Source of the DNA: Larkinella arboricola
GTDB taxonomy: Bacteria; Bacteroidota; Bacteroidia; Cytophagales; Spirosomataceae
Assembly (NCBI RefSeq): GCF_003259745.1
Contig: NZ_QLMC01000002.1
Coordinates: 186,001-250,000 of the forward strand
Reading direction: 5' to 3'
Length of the DNA: 64,000 bases
Made by a program: the position numbers and the translations under genes. The notes beneath the pieces are model-generated. The model searched no databases. It worked only from the letters and a program-made list of their open reading frames with translations, and was not told the origin of the DNA. Positions within the stretch are counted from its first letter, which is position 1. Every line of letters starts with the position of its first letter. Positions 48,875 through 57,091 of the stretch are shown one piece after another.

Positions 48875-49656
48875 TGACAGGAATGAAAATCTTAATTGTG
48901 GAAGACGAGCCGCTGGCCGTCAAACGAATGGAGGGGTTGATTCGGGAAGTGGCACCCGATGCCGAAATTTTAGGGAAAATTGATACCGTACGGGCTTTTG
49001 TGCGCTGGTGGCAGACGCATCCGGCCCCGGATTTGCTGCTGATGGACATTCAACTGGCCGACGGTCTGAGTTTCGAAATTTTTCAGCAGGTTGATGTCAA
49101 AACGCCGGTTATTTTTACGACCGCCTACGATGAATATGCCCTGCGGGCTTTCAAGGTCAACAGCGTTGATTACCTGCTCAAACCCATTGAACAGGAAGAA
49201 CTGGCGAAGGCCATTCAGAAATTCCGGAATCAGCGGCAGGACGCGAGCTTGCAGTCGGGAGCTTCCGAAAATCTGGCAAAAATGCTTGAAGAGTTTGGCA
49301 TTAAGCCGATTACGTACAAAAACCGTTTCCTGATCAAGCAGGGGGGGCGGTTCGATGTGGTCGAAACGGCGGACATCATGTACCTCTACGCCGACGACAA
49401 AGTAGTTTTTCTGATTACGAACCAAAACCGTAAATACGTCGTCGATGAAACGCTCGACGAACTGGAGAGCAAACTGGACCCCCGGCTTTTTTTCCGGGTC
49501 AACCGCAAGTACATCACCCATTTATCGGCCATCGAGCGCATCGAACCCTACTTCAACGGTCGGCTCCGAATCTGGCTGAAACACCGCCCCTCCGAAGAAG
49601 AAGTGTCCGTCAGCCGTGAGCGCGCCGATTCCTTCAAAACCTGGCTGAACACTTAG
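48874..49656 (+). CDS. LytTR family response regulator
   Basis: 260 aa from ATG at 48874, which overlaps the kinase TGA (TGATG). The receiver domain has acidic E10-D11-E12 and phospho-acceptor D58 in LLLMDIQLADG, TTAYDEYALRAFK and the lysine in YLLKPI. A linker leads to the LytTR DNA-binding domain (KNRFLIKQGGRF ... FFRVNRKYITHLSAIERIEP, VSRERADSFKTWL). It is the output of the adjacent kinase. Targets are unknown; the DUF2807 gene is the obvious candidate. Confidence 0.94.
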   Translation: MTGMKILIVEDEPLAVKRMEGLIREVAPDAEILGKIDTVRAFVRWWQTHPAPDLLLMDIQLADGLSFEIFQQVDVKTPVIFTTAYDEYALRAFKVNSVDYLLKPIEQEELAKAIQKFRNQRQDASLQSGASENLAKMLEEFGIKPITYKNRFLIKQGGRFDVVETADIMYLYADDKVVFLITNQNRKYVVDETLDELESKLDPRLFFRVNRKYITHLSAIERIEPYFNGRLRIWLKHRPSEEEVSVSRERADSFKTWLNT

Positions 49657-49660
49657 GAGA

Positions 49661-49731
49661 GTGAAGAATTAAGAGTTAAGAATGATGAGTCCGTTTACTG
49701 CCGGGCTTCACTCATCATTCTTAACTCTTCG
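49661..49731. repeat. Palindromic heptad-repeat element, copy 3
   Basis: Heptads GAAGAATT, AAGAGTT, AAGAATG, ATGAGT, a GC-richer centre, returning ACTCATC, ATTCTTA, ACTCTTC. Perfect 20-bp stem (49671-49690 with 49710-49729), 19-nt loop, followed by GCTTTTTAG. It fills the gap between the convergent LytTR regulator and ABC permease stops and probably terminates both. Confidence 0.87.
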
Positions 49732-49735
49732 CTTT

Positions 49736-51067
49736 TTAGACTTTATAGAACAGCCATTTCGCCAGTTCTTTGTACGACGGTTTTTTGCCGTACATCAGAA
49801 TGCCGACGCGGTAGATGCGGGCTGCCAGCCAGGCCGTACCGAGAAAACCGATTATCAAGGCTACCACGGATGCGGCAATTTCCCAGAAGGGCACCCCAAA
49901 CGGTATCCGCACCATCATGATGATGGGGGAGGTAAACGGAATCATCGACATCCAGAAGGCCACCGCCCCGTCGGGCTCGCGAATGACAAACTGCGCCATG
50001 ATGAACGAGAGGACCAGCGGCATGGTAACGGGAAACATAAACTGCTGCACGTCGGTGTCGCTATCGACGGCGGAACCAACGGCGGCAAATAAGGCGCTGT
50101 AAATCAGGTACCCGCCAATGAAGTAGATCAGAAAACAGCCGATAATCAGCGGAATGTCGAGCGTACTGATGGCTTTTAAAACCGAATTGACCGGATTGTT
50201 TTGCTGCTCGGACTTGGGTTTTTCGGCGGGTGCGGTCTGGTTCTGAGCGGGCGGTTGGGTCATCATCTCCACGCGATTCTGTGGTCCTACACGTTGACCC
50301 AGAAAACTGGAAAGAACGGAGGACATGCCAAACGTAAGCAGAATCCAGAGCATAAACTGCGTCAGCCCCACGAGGGCAACACCGGTAATTTTACCCGCCA
50401 TCAACTGAAACGGTTTGACCGATGAGATAATTACCTCGACAATCCGGTTGGTTTTTTCCTCCATAACACCCCGCATGACCTGCACACCGTAGATGAAAAT
50501 GGCCATGTAGATTACAAAGGCACAAAAGTAACCAATGCCCGTTGCCGCACCCGAACTACTGTCTTTTTCGCCTTCTTCGCTCAGGCTGTAGGTGTCCGAC
50601 GAAACGTTGGCTTTGGTGCTTTCCAGGACTTTCCGGTCAATCCCCGCTTCCAGCAGCCGGATGTTTTCAATCTCCTGTTCCACGGCGTTCTCGATGCCAT
50701 TCTTCACTTCGAGACTGACATTCTTTTCGGCGTAGATTTTCAGGCTTTTGGGGTTTTCCAGAATGTCTTTCGGAATGTGAACCAGCACGTCATAACCGCT
50801 TTGGGCAAAATCTTTTTTAGCCAGTTCGACCGGGAGCTTTACCGGCGTGAAAACCAGTTGGCTCGTGTTTTTAAAGGTCCGGGCAAACTTGCCGTTTTCG
50901 TCAATCACCTCAACTTTCTTCTGATCAATATCGCGCATGGCGAAAAAGATCGGAACCAGCCAGAGACAGGAAACCAGCAGGGGCGTGACAAAGGTCATGA
51001 TCAGAAACGACTTCTTCTTGACCCGGACCAGGTATTCACGTTTGAGAATCAAAAATATGGTTCGCAT
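49736..51067 (-). CDS. ABC-2 type transporter permease (NatB-like)
   Basis: 443 aa. First transmembrane helix with the cytoplasmic start MRTIFLILKREYLVRVKKKS, a large periplasmic domain (about 45-190), then five or six further helices (GIGYFCAFVIYMAIFIYGVQ, VALVGLTQFMLWILLTFGMS, LIIGCFLIYFIGGYLIYSAL, VTMPLVLSFIMAQFV). The segment VMRGVMEEKTNRIVEVIISS is the hallmark of NatB/YhaP-like permeases. A Q/P/N-rich insertion (AQNQTAPAEKPKSEQQNN) lies in a loop. It pairs with the ATPase upstream to export an unidentified ion or drug. Confidence 0.9.
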   Translation of the reverse strand: MRTIFLILKREYLVRVKKKSFLIMTFVTPLLVSCLWLVPIFFAMRDIDQKKVEVIDENGKFARTFKNTSQLVFTPVKLPVELAKKDFAQSGYDVLVHIPKDILENPKSLKIYAEKNVSLEVKNGIENAVEQEIENIRLLEAGIDRKVLESTKANVSSDTYSLSEEGEKDSSSGAATGIGYFCAFVIYMAIFIYGVQVMRGVMEEKTNRIVEVIISSVKPFQLMAGKITGVALVGLTQFMLWILLTFGMSSVLSSFLGQRVGPQNRVEMMTQPPAQNQTAPAEKPKSEQQNNPVNSVLKAISTLDIPLIIGCFLIYFIGGYLIYSALFAAVGSAVDSDTDVQQFMFPVTMPLVLSFIMAQFVIREPDGAVAFWMSMIPFTSPIIMMVRIPFGVPFWEIAASVVALIIGFLGTAWLAARIYRVGILMYGKKPSYKELAKWLFYKV

Positions 51068-51174
51068 GATTTAATGATAGAATGACTGAATGACAGAATG
51101 AGTGAATAGCTTCGCTGGAAGCAGGAAATGGCGGAGCTATTCACTCATTCTGTCATTCGCTCATTCACAATTAG
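51068..51174. repeat. Palindromic octad-repeat element (variant of the heptad family)
   Basis: Units of the form ANNGAATG (ATAGAATG, ACTGAATG, ACAGAATG, then AGTGAATA) form one arm and return as complementary units. Perfect 24-bp stem (51088-51111 with 51135-51158), 23-nt loop. It lies between the ATPase stop and the permease start of one operon, 17 bp from the ATPase stop. Same architecture as the other copies but different unit sequence and length. Confidence 0.82.
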
Positions 51175-52089
51175 TTAGGTAGTTGGAACTTCGCCGACGG
51201 CTTTGATAAAAATGTCGTTCATGGAGGGGATGTTCTCGCCAAACGAGCGTACGGTTACGTGGTCGATCAGGTCGCGGACCAGATCATTGACAGCGGCATC
51301 GGGCGGAATCCGGATGTTGGCCCGCTGATAACCGTCCTCCAGCGGTTTTTTATCCAGAACCGTATACGTTGGATTTAAATCGTTTAAAATGCCCTGGTAT
51401 TCAACGTGGTAGGTGTTTGTTTTAAATTGTTCCTTGATGGCTTTCTTGGGGCCGTCGAGCACTTTTTTCGAGCGGTTGATCAGGGCAATGTGGTCGCAAA
51501 GCTCCTCGACCGATTCCATCCGGTGGGTCGAGAAAATAATGGTGCTGCCTTTCTGCCGCAGTTCCAGAATTTCGTCTTTGATGAGGTTGGCGTTGATCGG
51601 GTCGAAGCCGGAAAAGGGTTCGTCGAGGATGATCAGATCCGGTTCGTGCATTACCGTGGCTACAAACTGAATTTTCTGCTGCATTCCCTTCGACAAATCC
51701 TCCACGTTTTTGGTCCACCACGTTTTAATGTCGAATTTAACAAACCAGTCTTTGAGTTTATCCAGGGCCTGTCGTTCGCTAAGCCCTTTCAACTGGGCCA
51801 GGTACAGCAGTTGTTCGCCCACTTTCATCTTTTTATACAGTCCGCGTTCTTCGGGCAGGTAGCCGATGCGGCCGATGTGCTGCGGACCCAGCGGTTGGCC
51901 GTCGAAGAACACTTCGCCCTGGTCGGGGCCGGTAATCTGGTTGATGATTCGGATAAGGGAGGTTTTGCCGGCGCCATTGGGTCCCAGCAGACCGAAAATC
52001 TGGCCGCGCGGGATGTTGATGCTAACGTCGTCCAAAGCCCGGTGCTGAGCGTATTGTTTGACAATGTGATGGGTTTCCAGAATATTCAT
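51175..52089 (-). CDS. ABC transporter ATP-binding protein (NatA-like)
   Basis: 304 aa. Walker A GPNGAGKTS (35-43), signature VEDLSKGMQQKIQF, Walker B LIILDEPFSGFDP, and H-loop STHRMESVEEL. A C-terminal extension (about 215-304) follows, with ending SMNDIFIKAVGEVP, typical of the NatA/YhaQ class. It drives the NatB-like permease downstream, from which it is separated by a large hairpin element that could lower permease expression. Confidence 0.94.
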   Translation of the reverse strand: MNILETHHIVKQYAQHRALDDVSINIPRGQIFGLLGPNGAGKTSLIRIINQITGPDQGEVFFDGQPLGPQHIGRIGYLPEERGLYKKMKVGEQLLYLAQLKGLSERQALDKLKDWFVKFDIKTWWTKNVEDLSKGMQQKIQFVATVMHEPDLIILDEPFSGFDPINANLIKDEILELRQKGSTIIFSTHRMESVEELCDHIALINRSKKVLDGPKKAIKEQFKTNTYHVEYQGILNDLNPTYTVLDKKPLEDGYQRANIRIPPDAAVNDLVRDLIDHVTVRSFGENIPSMNDIFIKAVGEVPTT

Positions 52090-52225
52090 TCAATTGTGGT
52101 TAAGATGCGTATTCCAATTGGGGCTTCGCGGCTGGCTATACACCAAAAGTAGAGATTGGTCAAAAGTACCGTACAGGTTTATGACAAAGAAACTTAATTC
52201 TACACAAACGGTATAAAATAAACAA

Positions 52226-52252
52226 GCTACCAGACAGCGTGCTGTCGGTAGC
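52226..52252 (-). terminator. Intrinsic terminator of the small membrane protein gene
   Basis: Stem GCTACC..GACAGC with GCTGTC..GGTAGC (52226-52252, one bulged base), followed on the minus strand by TTGTTTATTTTAT. It lies 31 bp past the stop of the gene ending at 52283. Confidence 0.75.
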
Positions 52253-52282
52253 CTGAAGATGAAAAGAGACCGAATTAGATTT

Positions 52283-52720
52283 TTATCGGTAATAAGACCG
52301 TACCTGAAAGAGCAGGAGCAGCCAGAGTAATCCGATCAGAACCGAAAAGATGCTCAGGGTGATCAGACTGGATAGAATACTGATGAGTTGGGCATAATAA
52401 CTGAACACCCAGCCCTGGCGCCTGCGGTTGAACAAACCCGGCAGAGCGGCAATGCTCAGCACGGTTCCGGCAATCGCTAGAATCATGGAGATGTTGTACT
52501 GCAAACCCAGGCCAACACCGCCCAGAAATGAGACGGGAAGCAGGGCTGTTCCCAATCCCAGAAAAACCAGAATGGCGGGAATGGCGATGATCAGAAAAAT
52601 AAGGGATACGATGGGCCAGTACTTGACAAATCCTTCCCGGAAACCGAATGGAACCTGAAAAGGAGCCTTCTCGGTAAAGTAAGGAGCCAGTTCCGCTTCT
52701 AAAACTGCTTGTTGTGTCAT
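52283..52720 (-). CDS. Small integral membrane protein of unknown function
   Basis: 145 aa, four predicted transmembrane helices (about 36-56 IVSLIFLIIAIPAILVFLGL, 62-78, 79-95 ISMILAIAGTVLSIAAL, 112-140). The start MTQQAVLEAELAPYFTEK is acidic and soluble; between helices 3 and 4 lies NRRRQGWVF. It has its own terminator and appears monocistronic. Not recognised. Confidence 0.7.
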   Translation of the reverse strand: MTQQAVLEAELAPYFTEKAPFQVPFGFREGFVKYWPIVSLIFLIIAIPAILVFLGLGTALLPVSFLGGVGLGLQYNISMILAIAGTVLSIAALPGLFNRRRQGWVFSYYAQLISILSSLITLSIFSVLIGLLWLLLLFQVRSYYR

Positions 52721-52836
52721 GTTCGAAACTAAGTAGATGTTGTTTATATGAAGATGCGAACTTACACACTTAAAGCAGGCCGGAGAAAGACTATTGTGTA
52801 AACGGCAAAAATCCCTTGTTTCTGGTCAGAACGGTT

Positions 52837-54090
52837 TTATTCTTCCAGCGCAACCTCTTCTCCGGGTTTGACAAAATCGCCTTCCCACTTGGAAATCACG
52901 CAGGTTGCCACGGCATTTCCGGCCACACTCGTTGCCGACCGGCCCATGTCCAGAAAGGGGTCAATGCCCAGAATCAGGGCCAGTCCTTCGGGGGGCAGAT
53001 CGAACATCGCCATCGTTCCGGCAATGACCACCAGCGACGCCCGGGGCACACCCGCAATGCCTTTTGAGGTCACCATCAGTGTCAGCAGCATGATAACCTG
53101 TTGCTCAAGCGAGAGTGTAACGCCGTAAGCCTGGGCCAGAAAACCCGTGGCAAACGTCATGTACATCATCGAACCGTCGAGGTTAAACGAATAGCCGAGC
53201 GGCAGCACAAAGCCGATGATGCGGGGCGAAATGCCGAAGTTTTCGAGCGCTTTGATCTGCTGGGGGAGAGAGGCTTCCGAGCTGGCCGTACTGAACGACA
53301 GCAGCAGCGATTCTTTCATCTGTTTCAGCAGTTTGAAGAACGGAATGCGCATGAAAGCGCAGATACCAGCCAGAATCACGAAGATAAAAAACAGCAAACC
53401 GCCGTAGAAACAGATCAGCAGATAGGCGTACGAAATCAGAATGCCAAGCCCCTTGGCGGCCACAACCGCCGTCATGGCTCCCAAAACCGCGTACGGAGCC
53501 AGTTGCATCACGTAGCCAACCATCTTGAAAACCAGTTCGCTCAGGGCGTCGAGGGCTTTCATCAAACCTTTTCCCTTCTCGCCAATGGCTCCCAGGGCAA
53601 TACCGAAAAACAGCGAAAAGACGACGATTTGCAGGATTTCATTCTCGGCCAGCGCCCGGAACGCACTGTCGGGGAAGATGTGCAGAATGAAATCTTCAAC
53701 GCTGTTCAGTTTCTTGCCCTCAATCCCGATACTCGTGCCTGCCGCCGGACGGGGCCAGCTCTGGATCGTACCGGGGCGCGTGATGTTTACCACCACCAGC
53801 CCTACGAGCAGCGACAGAATGGTGGCAAAATAAAAATAACCGAGGGTTTTGATGCCGATGCGGCCAACCACTTTAAAATCACCCAGCTTGGCAATGCCGA
53901 CCACCAGCGTCGAAAACACCAGCGGGCCAACAATCATCTTGATCAGTTTCAGAAAAACCTTACTTATCAGTTGGAATTTATTGCCAATCGCAGCGGCCGT
54001 TTCCGGGTCGGAGGTACTATGCAGGATTTGACCAATAAGAACCCCCAGTGCAAAGCCGATAACGATTTTAGTAGTGATGTTTAGTTTCAT
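52837..54090 (-). CDS. Dicarboxylate/amino acid:cation symporter (DAACS family)
   Basis: 417 aa, the usual length, eight helices plus two re-entrant hairpins. Family signatures are intact: serine-rich hairpin SFSTASSEASLPQQIKAL, the NLDGSMMYM motif (NMDGT equivalent) in PLGYSFNLDGSMMYM, GIAGVPRASLVV in hairpin 2, and FLDMGRSATSVAGNAVATC with substrate-binding D/N residues. It imports glutamate/aspartate or C4-dicarboxylates with H+ or Na+. Located alone between unrelated genes, with its own promoter. Confidence 0.94.
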   Translation of the reverse strand: MKLNITTKIVIGFALGVLIGQILHSTSDPETAAAIGNKFQLISKVFLKLIKMIVGPLVFSTLVVGIAKLGDFKVVGRIGIKTLGYFYFATILSLLVGLVVVNITRPGTIQSWPRPAAGTSIGIEGKKLNSVEDFILHIFPDSAFRALAENEILQIVVFSLFFGIALGAIGEKGKGLMKALDALSELVFKMVGYVMQLAPYAVLGAMTAVVAAKGLGILISYAYLLICFYGGLLFFIFVILAGICAFMRIPFFKLLKQMKESLLLSFSTASSEASLPQQIKALENFGISPRIIGFVLPLGYSFNLDGSMMYMTFATGFLAQAYGVTLSLEQQVIMLLTLMVTSKGIAGVPRASLVVIAGTMAMFDLPPEGLALILGIDPFLDMGRSATSVAGNAVATCVISKWEGDFVKPGEEVALEE

Positions 54091-54497
54091 TCAGATGAAG
54101 AATAGTGAATAAATGCGGGACAAGCAGCCGGTTGACCAAAAACAAAAATAGGATAAAAATCTGAATTCGGGCAAAATGGGCCGGATAAGCTCCGAAATGC
54201 ACAAACCTCGCTGGAAAACAATCCAAATGCTGTCTGAAAGTGAGGCAGAAGGTGATAGGATAGCTATTGACTGATGGTATGATGGGTTATTACAGGAATA
54301 CCGAAAGGGTGTATGTTTTTACTAAAAATAGGCGGCAACTCTGAAAATGACGCTTTGCGGCACTTCATCCGATTCCATTTCCTGTTCAGACGGACGTTTC
54401 TGATCGTCCTTGAAACCGTTGTATGGGGTTTATTGACCAGCGGTTCACGCCCGCGCTGGGAAACAGACGTTGATTGTCGAAATACCGGCTCCGTTTT
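54091..54497. other. Intergenic region, 407 bp
   Basis: Between the DAACS gene start (-) and the LuxR-type regulator stop (-). It carries the symporter promoter at one end. The only open frame (54313-54501, +) has no coding character. Nothing else recognised. Confidence 0.5.
54143..54174 (-). promoter_or_regulatory. Predicted promoter of the DAACS symporter
   Basis: Minus-strand TATTTTTG (54143-54150), exact TAnnTTTG, with TTG at 54172-54174, 21 bp away; leader about 46 nt. Confidence 0.5.
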
Positions 54498-55187
54498 TTA
54501 GGCATTGCCGCCGGAACGCTTTTCATCCAGCGCCAGCCGAATCAGCTCGACGGTATTTTTTACGCCTGCTTTTCGCAGGATACTGGCGCGCTGGTTGGCG
54601 ACGGTATTGGCGCTGATGTCGAAACGGTTTGCAATTTCCTGGCTGCTCATGCCTTCGATCAGACAGGTCAGAATCTGGGCTTCGCGCGAGCTGACCTTGT
54701 TCCAGATTGACGATTTTTTTGCCGGCGGCTGGCTCATTTTCTCTTTGGTGCCCGACGTATTCGGCAGGACCAGATGGCGAATGATGACCGATGAGGCACT
54801 GGGTGGATAGTACAAATCACCACTAACCACGGCCCGGATCGCCCGCAGAATTTCTTCCCGGTCGGTGTCTTTCTGTAAATAGCCAGCCGCGCCATACTGC
54901 ACCGATTTCAGAATATAATCCTTGTTGTTGTGCATGCTGAACATCAGAATCCGGACATTCGGGAATTGCTGCGTAATGATTTGCAGGGCCTCAATGCCCG
55001 ACAGCCGCGGCATGGTGATGTCCAGAAAAAGCACATCGGGTTTGAGGACCGGAATCAGATCAATGGCCTCATCGCCGTCGGGTGCTTCTCCAACAATCTC
55101 AAGATCAGCCTCATCTTCCAGCAACAGCCGGACGCCCTTTCGGACCACCGAGTGGTCGTCGGCAACCATAATTCGTATTGGTGTCAT
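54498..55187 (-). CDS. LuxR/NarL family response regulator of the nitrate region
   Basis: 229 aa from ATG at 55187, which overlaps the kinase stop as ATGA; the frame extends eight codons further upstream but that is not needed. The receiver shows acidic residues in VADDHSVVRKG and D56 in VLFLDITMP. An extended linker (about 130-160, ASSVIIRHLVLPNTSGTKEK) precedes the LuxR HTH (VSSREAQILTCLIEGMSSQE, ISANTVANQRASILRKAGV). It is translationally coupled to the NarX-like kinase and probably controls the nearby nitrite/nitrate genes. Confidence 0.93.
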   Translation of the reverse strand: MTPIRIMVADDHSVVRKGVRLLLEDEADLEIVGEAPDGDEAIDLIPVLKPDVLFLDITMPRLSGIEALQIITQQFPNVRILMFSMHNNKDYILKSVQYGAAGYLQKDTDREEILRAIRAVVSGDLYYPPSASSVIIRHLVLPNTSGTKEKMSQPPAKKSSIWNKVSSREAQILTCLIEGMSSQEIANRFDISANTVANQRASILRKAGVKNTVELIRLALDEKRSGGNA

Positions 55188-56644
55188 GCGTTGCGGGTAT
55201 CGGTTAAACAAACCGTGACTTTCGTTCCTTTTTTGCGTTTTGATGCAATGGTCAGCTCACCGTTCAGCAGACGGGCGCGGGTGCGCATATTCTCCAGGCC
55301 GTGAGTCGGTTGGGGCAGACCGTCTTTTTCGGGGGCGGCCTTTTGTACAAAGCCTTTCCCGTCGTCCTCCACGGTCAGCGTCGGGCTATTGCCGTCGTGT
55401 TGCCAGCGAATGATGATCTGCCGGGCTTCCGCGTGTTTCATGGCGTTGTTGAGGGCTTCCTGCGCAATCCGGTAGAGACCAATTTCCTGGGCTGGCGTCA
55501 ATCGTTTCCCCTCCGTTTCGCCCTCATAAGTGACCGGAATGCCGGAAGACCGGGTGGTTTGTTCCGCCAGAAACTGCAAAGCCGCTCCCAGCCCAAAGTC
55601 GTTCAGCACCGACGGCATCAGGTTGTGGGAGGTCTGGCGGGTCGTCTGAATCACGTCGTAAATCAGGTTGCACAGTTCTTCAAACCGTTCGCGGTGCTTT
55701 GGCTCCGCAAACGGTACGGCTTTTAGCTTTTCGGCGTGAAGTTTCAACCCGGTCAGCATCTGGCCAATACCGTCGTGCAGTTCGCGCGCAAACCGACGCC
55801 GTTCTTCTTCCTGACCTTCCAGCAGCCCCGCCGAGCGAATCTTCTCTTCCGCCATTTGCAGGCGGTATTTTTCCTCGGTTGCCCACAGAAGTTCGCGCTG
55901 CGTAATGACCAGTTGCCGATTAGCATTTTCCAGGTCGTAATTGGCCATATTCAACTGGGCGTTGGTCTGGCGCAGGGCCTCATCCGACTCCGTCAGTTTA
56001 CGGATAACGTCTTTGGTGTGCTTAACCACGGGCCTAAAAATCAACAGACCTTCGATCAGCAGCGTCAGCAGGGTCGCTATGGTCAGCACCCATTCAATCC
56101 GTTCGAGTGCCCGGACCCGTTCAAAGCTTTCCTGATCGAACTGGAAAACGATGGCGTTCATCTGTTCCAGAAACAGAGGTTCGGCCTGTAACACGGCTTG
56201 CAGGGCGGCTTTTTTCTCTTCCGGCGTTGTGGATGCCGTATTGATCCGGACCAGATTCTGGTACATGGACTGAAAAACCGGCTCGATCTGCGCCAGCATC
56301 TGGTCAATCCGGCGGCTTTTGCGCACCAGATAGTCCTTTTCCATCCGCAGCGTACCGTCGCGCAACTGCCGTTGGATTTGGCTCCAGGTGTTCAGCAGGG
56401 CAGTAAACGAAGCCGTGTCCGGTGTCGGAATTTCGGTTGTTTGCAGCAGGGCCAGTTTCGTAAGTCGCTGGCTCAGCATCCGTTGCCGACCGGCCACATT
56501 GACCACCCGGCTGTCGTCGTCATGATCGTTCAGGGTTTGCCGAATGAACAGCAGGCCACTCAGCGCCAGCACGGCAAGTACCGTGAGCGCCAGAATATAA
56601 AACCGGGTTAACCGCCGGGCAACCTGCTGTTCGAGTTGGGCCAT
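55184..56644 (-). CDS. NarX-like sensor histidine kinase with PilJ/P-box sensor domain
   Basis: 486 aa. Two transmembrane helices (about 16-35 and 185-205) enclose a periplasmic helical bundle. That bundle opens with VVNVAGRQRMLSQRL (48-62), a form of the P-box (INxAGxxRMxSxR) with which NarX/NarQ bind nitrate or nitrite; it matches the PilJ family. A coiled-coil (about 215-275) leads to HisKA_3 with H290 in RRFARELHDGIGQML and an HATPase (AQEALNNAMKHAEA, VEDDGKGF). The gene is next to nirD and precedes a NarL-type regulator, so nitrate/nitrite sensing is a strong inference. Confidence 0.9.
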   Translation of the reverse strand: MAQLEQQVARRLTRFYILALTVLAVLALSGLLFIRQTLNDHDDDSRVVNVAGRQRMLSQRLTKLALLQTTEIPTPDTASFTALLNTWSQIQRQLRDGTLRMEKDYLVRKSRRIDQMLAQIEPVFQSMYQNLVRINTASTTPEEKKAALQAVLQAEPLFLEQMNAIVFQFDQESFERVRALERIEWVLTIATLLTLLIEGLLIFRPVVKHTKDVIRKLTESDEALRQTNAQLNMANYDLENANRQLVITQRELLWATEEKYRLQMAEEKIRSAGLLEGQEEERRRFARELHDGIGQMLTGLKLHAEKLKAVPFAEPKHRERFEELCNLIYDVIQTTRQTSHNLMPSVLNDFGLGAALQFLAEQTTRSSGIPVTYEGETEGKRLTPAQEIGLYRIAQEALNNAMKHAEARQIIIRWQHDGNSPTLTVEDDGKGFVQKAAPEKDGLPQPTHGLENMRTRARLLNGELTIASKRKKGTKVTVCLTDTRNA

Positions 56645-56650
56645 TTTTGC

Positions 56651-57007
56651 TTATTCCAGCCCAATATACACCATTCCGTCGGTTACTTTAACCGGGAAGG
56701 TGGTAATCTGGTAGCTTTCGTCGTTGAGGCACTGCCCGCTCCGGAGCGAAAACGTCTTTTTGTGAAACGGACAGGCCACCTTGGGTTCGTCGCCCTGACT
56801 GCCGATCATGCCCCGCGACAGGGCCATCTGCTGGCGGTGCGGACATTCATTGTCGGTAGCGTACCACTCGCCCCGGCGGGCAAAGTTATAAATGGCGATC
56901 TGGTGGCCGTTGAGCAAAACGCAGGCACCCCCGTCGGCGGGTACATCCTCAACCCGGCAGGCCAAAAACCACGTAATTTCGTCTTTGTCAGCAATAAGTG
57001 CTTCCAT
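56651..57007 (-). CDS. nirD: Assimilatory nitrite reductase small subunit (Rieske-type)
   Basis: 118 aa from ATG at 57007; an upstream in-frame ATG at 57061 overlaps the intergenic stretch and gives an implausible N-terminus. Rieske [2Fe-2S] ligands are kept: C55-P-H57 in NECPHRQQMALSRG and C79-P-F-H82 in VACPFHKKTFSL. It works with NirB to pass electrons from NADH to siroheme. It lies 85 bp after nirB and only 7 bp before the P-box kinase, so nirB, nirD and the two-component system may be one leftward operon. Confidence 0.92.
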   Translation of the reverse strand: MEALIADKDEITWFLACRVEDVPADGGACVLLNGHQIAIYNFARRGEWYATDNECPHRQQMALSRGMIGSQGDEPKVACPFHKKTFSLRSGQCLNDESYQITTFPVKVTDGMVYIGLE

Positions 57008-57091
57008 GATTCTGAATCGGTTAATGCGTGAAAACAAGGATTTATGCCCACAGTGTAACACCGGGGCGAATGGCGCTGAGAATACCGATGG

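Noticed and set aside
53101-54084. 327-codon open frame on the plus strand
   Set aside because: Exact antisense of the DAACS symporter gene; product is a Q/N/R-rich composition artefact of codon structure.
54313-54501. 62-codon plus-strand frame in the 407-bp gap
   Set aside because: Composition unlike neighbouring genes; ends inside the LuxR-type regulator gene.
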